Assembly (NCBI GenBank): GCA_023228995.1
Contig: JALOAD010000004.1
Location: forward strand, 81,044-145,043
From: Candidatus Muiribacterium halophilum
GTDB taxonomy: Bacteria > Muiribacteriota > Muiribacteriia > Muiribacteriales > Muiribacteriaceae
Reading direction: 5' to 3'
Length of the DNA: 64,000 nucleotides
Both the position numbers and the translations under genes were made by a program. The notes below the pieces were generated by a model, which was not told the DNA's origin, searched no databases, and saw only the letters and a list, made by a program, of their open reading frames with translations. Positions within the stretch are counted from its first letter, which is position 1. Each line of letters begins with the position of its first letter. Shown piece by piece: positions 61,063 through 64,000 of this stretch.

Positions 61063-61497
61063 TTATTCCGAATAAACATCAACAAGCATACCCCTTACAT
61101 CATCCATTTTATTAAGAACATAATGAATATCCTTGTTATCAATAAGTTTTCTTGCCATTTCTTCAAGCTCAAGATTAATACTTTTTATAGTATAAAGTTG
61201 TCTACCCCCAAGTGTAGTTTTACCAGTAGTTTTTTTAATTATATTATTTTGTTCAATAAGTTTATCAACAAGTTTTTTTATATTTTTTTTATATTTTTCA
61301 AATGCTAGAAAATTTCTATCTTTTTTAAGTTCTTCACCTGAATCATCAACTTCCTGAAGAAGTTTTTCAATTGTTGATTCAAATTCTTTTGATTCAGCCC
61401 CAAAAAGTGCTGATAAAAAACTGTTTGCAGTCTTTTTAACTTTCTTTTTAGTGTTTTTTTCAAGCTTTTTAATATCAGGTCTAAAATCTACCAACAT
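61063..61497 (-). CDS. YaaR family protein (DUF327)
   Basis: 144 residues, all helical and highly charged. The family segment GEELKKDRNFLAFEKYKKNI is followed by KKLVDKLIEQNNI and a late KTTLGGRQLYTIKSINLELE. The function of YaaR is unknown. In Bacillus the gene is also next to tmk, which supports the call. The ATG lies inside the tmk end (10-base overlap), with GGGGAG upstream. Confidence 0.85.
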   Translation of the reverse strand: MLVDFRPDIKKLEKNTKKKVKKTANSFLSALFGAESKEFESTIEKLLQEVDDSGEELKKDRNFLAFEKYKKNIKKLVDKLIEQNNIIKKTTGKTTLGGRQLYTIKSINLELEEMARKLIDNKDIHYVLNKMDDVRGMLVDVYSE

Positions 61498-62090
61498 AAG
61501 TTAAGTTCTCCCCAAATTTTTTGATGAATATTGTCAATACTATCCATTCCATCAAGAATAATAAATCTTTTATCACTCTTTGCCATATCAAGATAACCAT
61601 TTCTAATACTACGATGAAATTCAATTTTTTCTTTTTCAATTCTATCTTTTTGTCTACCAGAGCTTTGAATTCTTTCAAAACCAAGTTCAACAGGAACATC
61701 AATAAGAAATATTATATCAGGTTCAACACCTGAAATTGCAATTTCCATAATTTTTTTAATAAGAGAAAGATCAATATTTCTACCATAACCTTGATAAGCT
61801 AGAGTAGAATGATAATATCTATCCGATATAACTACAATATCATCTTTAAGAGCAGGCTTTATAATTTGTCTTACATGTTCAGCCCTATCAGCTGCATAAA
61901 GAAGCAACTCAGAAACTTCACTCATATCAATTGAATGAAGAAGAAGATTTCTAATTTCCTTTCCTAAAGAAGTACCACCAGGCTCAAAAGTATTAATTGC
62001 TTTTTTACCATGATTTATTAGTCTTTCTTTAAGCTTAAGTATTTGTGTGGATTTACCACTTCCTTCAGGTCCTTCAAAAGTAATAAACAT
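61488..62090 (-). CDS. tmk: Thymidylate kinase
   Basis: 200 residues with P-loop FEGPEGSGKSTQILKL, the DRYYHSTLAYQGYGR motif with the catalytic Asp-Arg, and a LID region SSGRQKDRIEKEKIEFH. It phosphorylates dTMP to dTDP for DNA synthesis. It shares a base with the argS stop and overlaps yaaR downstream. Confidence 0.95.
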   Translation of the reverse strand: MFITFEGPEGSGKSTQILKLKERLINHGKKAINTFEPGGTSLGKEIRNLLLHSIDMSEVSELLLYAADRAEHVRQIIKPALKDDIVVISDRYYHSTLAYQGYGRNIDLSLIKKIMEIAISGVEPDIIFLIDVPVELGFERIQSSGRQKDRIEKEKIEFHRSIRNGYLDMAKSDKRFIILDGMDSIDNIHQKIWGELNLCW

Positions 62091-63763
62091 TACATTTTCT
62101 CCGGTATTTTTATTCCGAGTATATCTAATCCTTTTTCTATATATTTAAGTATAACATTAATAAATTCAACATGGGAGTCTCTTTCTTCTTTTTCTTCACA
62201 TAAAACTCTTTTCTTATTATAAAAAGAATTAAAATAACCGCATAAACTAATAAGAAAACCTGCTAAAATATGGGGTTGATTCTTTTCTCTTGCTCTTTCA
62301 AGCATATTTTCAAAATCCTCAACATGTCTTAAAGTATCAGAATATTCTTCAAAATCCATACAAGGTCGATTTACATTATCACTATTAAATTCAGCTTTTT
62401 TTAATATACTTTTAATTCTAACCGCAGTATATTGAATATAAGGAGCAGTTTCACCATTAAGATCAAGTACTTTGTCCCATGAAAAATCAACATCTTTATT
62501 TCTATCAGAACTTATATCATTAAAAATAACAGCACCTGTTCCAACTTTTTCTGATATATCATCAAGTTCAGTTTTAGAAAAATCTCTTTCTTCCATTATT
62601 TCTCTAACTTTTATGCAAGCTTCATCAAGTACATCTTCCATAAATATAACATTACCTTTTCTTGTTGACATTTTAGAATCTTTAAATTTATAAAGACCAA
62701 AACCAACATGTTCCATAATACCTATAAAATCTTTGTTAAGTTTTTCACAAACTTTAAAAACCTGTGCAAAATGAAGTTTTTGCTCATTTCCAACAACATA
62801 AAGCAATTTATTACCTTTCAATTCCTCAATTCTATATAAAAGAGCTGTAACATCTCTCAAAGCATATAAAGAAGCTTTATCTTTTTTTCTTAAAAGACAT
62901 GGAGGCATTTTAGTTTTTTCATCAAATTCAACAACCCAAGCACCTTGACTTTCTTTTACAAGTTCAGCATCAACAAGTCTTTGCATAGTTTTTTCCATAA
63001 AAGGTTCATAAAAACTTTCACCCATATATCTATCAAATTTAACACCAAGTCTTTTATATGTTTTTTCAATATTTTCAATTGAAACTCTAACAATATACTG
63101 CCATAATTCATAATATTCTTTTTCTTTATTTTCAAGTTTTCTAAATGCTTCTCTCGCTTCATCATCAAGCTCAGGATATATTGCTTGTTCTTCATGAAAT
63201 TTAACATATAAAGCAAGCAATTCTTTAACAGGATCTAGCTCTATTTTTTTTAGATTACCCCATTTTTGAATACCAACTATAACTTTTCCAAACTGAGTTC
63301 CCCAATCACCAATATGATTAACTCTCAAAACTTCAAAACCAGTTTCTTCATAAATATTTGCAAGAATATTTCCAATTATCGTTGATCTTAAATGACCTAT
63401 ACTAAAAGGTTTTGCAATATTAGGAGAAGAATAATCAATAATAACTTTTCCTCTATTTTTTTCTTTTTTAATTTGAAGAATAGAAATAGCTTTTTTCCAC
63501 ATTCTATCGTTTAAAACATCTTTTTTTATAGATATATTTAAAAAACCATTTATAAGTTCATAATCTGATATTTCTTCAATATTATTTAAAGCTTTTTTTA
63601 TTTCATCAGAAATAATTTCAATTTGTTTTCCTGAACTCTTTGCCAATGGAAAAAGGATTATTGAATAATCTCCAAAACCACCTGTTTTTTGTTTTTTCAA
63701 AATTATATTTTTATATTCAGTATTATCTTTAATAATTTTTAATATTTTTTCTTCAAAATTCAT
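62090..63763 (-). CDS. argS: Arginyl-tRNA synthetase
   Basis: 557 residues. The N-terminal Add1 domain (GGFGDYSIILFPLAKSSGKQ) leads into the HIGH-type motif SPNIAKPFSIGHLRSTIIGN. The KMSKS-type loop is KDSKMSTRKGNVIFMEDVLD, followed by the anticodon-binding DALR domain (INVILKYIEKGLDILGI). It charges tRNA-Arg. Length is normal. First gene of the argS-tmk-yaaR-rapZ-panBC-nadA run. GGAGATAAAGA precedes the ATG, and repeats begin only 18 bases upstream of the start. Confidence 0.96.
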   Translation of the reverse strand: MNFEEKILKIIKDNTEYKNIILKKQKTGGFGDYSIILFPLAKSSGKQIEIISDEIKKALNNIEEISDYELINGFLNISIKKDVLNDRMWKKAISILQIKKEKNRGKVIIDYSSPNIAKPFSIGHLRSTIIGNILANIYEETGFEVLRVNHIGDWGTQFGKVIVGIQKWGNLKKIELDPVKELLALYVKFHEEQAIYPELDDEAREAFRKLENKEKEYYELWQYIVRVSIENIEKTYKRLGVKFDRYMGESFYEPFMEKTMQRLVDAELVKESQGAWVVEFDEKTKMPPCLLRKKDKASLYALRDVTALLYRIEELKGNKLLYVVGNEQKLHFAQVFKVCEKLNKDFIGIMEHVGFGLYKFKDSKMSTRKGNVIFMEDVLDEACIKVREIMEERDFSKTELDDISEKVGTGAVIFNDISSDRNKDVDFSWDKVLDLNGETAPYIQYTAVRIKSILKKAEFNSDNVNRPCMDFEEYSDTLRHVEDFENMLERAREKNQPHILAGFLISLCGYFNSFYNKKRVLCEEKEERDSHVEFINVILKYIEKGLDILGIKIPEKM

Positions 63764-63780
63764 TCTTTATCTCCTGTTTT

Positions 63781-63825
63781 TGGTAGCGTTAGTAAAGTTT
63801 GTAGTGTTTGCTTCGTTTGTTATGT
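63781..63825. repeat. Degenerate 9-bp tandem array with a variable triplet
   Basis: Five consecutive 9-mers fit TNGYNNNGT: TGGTAGCGT, TAGTAAAGT, TTGTAGTGT, TTGCTTCGT and TTGTTATGT. Positions 1, 3, 8 and 9 are fixed, and the middle three bases (AGC, AAA, AGT, TTC, TAT) differ in every copy. The array lies just upstream of argS and next to the 24-bp repeats. Confidence 0.65.
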
Positions 63826-63830
63826 TTAAC

Positions 63831-64000
63831 CATTTCACTATCTCACCACTTCACTATCTCACTATCTCACCATTTCACTATCTCACTATCTCACCACTTC
63901 ACTATCTCACTATCTCACCACTTCACTATCTCACTATCTCACCACTTCACTATCTCACTATCTCACCACTTCACTATCTCACTATCTCACCACTTCACTA
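63831..64000. repeat. 24-bp minisatellite built from an 8-bp unit, running off the right edge
   Basis: The unit is CACTTCAC-TATCTCAC-TATCTCAC. After a 16-base partial unit (63831-63846) there are six full 24-mers (63847-63990) and 10 bases of a seventh. All octamers fit YAYYTCAC. Only the first and third units carry CATTTCAC instead of CACTTCAC. The minus strand has stops in every frame, so it is not a repeat-protein gene on that strand. Confidence 0.92.

Noticed and set aside
63831-64000. CRISPR array
   Set aside because: Units are contiguous with no unique spacers, and the repeat is a simple 8/24-bp minisatellite. No cas gene is in the window.

Overview
The window reads as a chromosomal segment of a very AT-rich, flagellated, two-membraned (diderm) bacterium. 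The outer membrane is shown by lipid A genes (lpxA, an lpxC-fabZ fusion, lpxD), bamA, skp, a tamB-like gene and an Mla lipid-transport set. Several gene orders look Gram-positive-like instead: fliW-csrA-flagellin, spoVG-(tRNA-Gln)-glmU-prs-pth, tmk-yaaR and cheC-cheD-fliA. The mix points to a deep-branching diderm lineage. My best guess is the Muirbacteria/Riflebacteria/Wallbacteria neighbourhood, a low-confidence guess from memory. No transposon, phage, CRISPR array or rRNA was seen. All genes but one (queE) lie on the minus strand, so the text below runs from high to low coordinates.

Region 1 (64000-57600): two adjacent tandem-repeat arrays, then the run argS-tmk-yaaR-rapZ-panB-panC-nadA. 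Region 2 (57590-46180): spoVG, tRNA-Gln, a hairpin terminator, glmU, prs, a TPR lipoprotein and pth. These run into a motility/regulation block: CheC-like protein, cheD, two unknown membrane proteins, fliA, a Jag_N-FapA protein and two unknown proteins. Region 3 (46190-40600): a phosphodiester glycosidase, a SpoIVB-type S55 protein and mlaE-mlaF-mlaD. Region 4 (40590-30860): a strong sigma-70-type promoter, then tamB, bamA, skp, lpxD, an unknown exported protein, lpxC-fabZ, lpxA and comF.

Region 5 (30850-9830) is the late flagellar regulon. A FliA-type promoter precedes flgM-flgN-flgK-flgL-fliW-csrA. A second FliA-type promoter precedes flagellin 3, followed by flaG-fliD-fliS-flagellin 2, then flagellin 1, an unknown protein, another fliS, a Maf-type flagellin glycosyltransferase, a cytidylyltransferase and a Gfo/Idh oxidoreductase. 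All three flagellin leaders carry hairpins that present GGA in the loop and match the CsrA consensus, directly beside csrA and fliW. This is the most striking regulatory signal in the window. The axial proteins FlgK, FlgL, FliD and the flagellins are all enlarged by recurring inserted modules.

Region 6 (9720-1): a strongly folded non-coding element, an aminotransferase with its own promoter, convergent queE, rlmN, and a tightly packed run pgi-M18 peptidase-agmatinase-ferredoxin-AOR-like protein-hsp20-lon. lon runs off the left edge.
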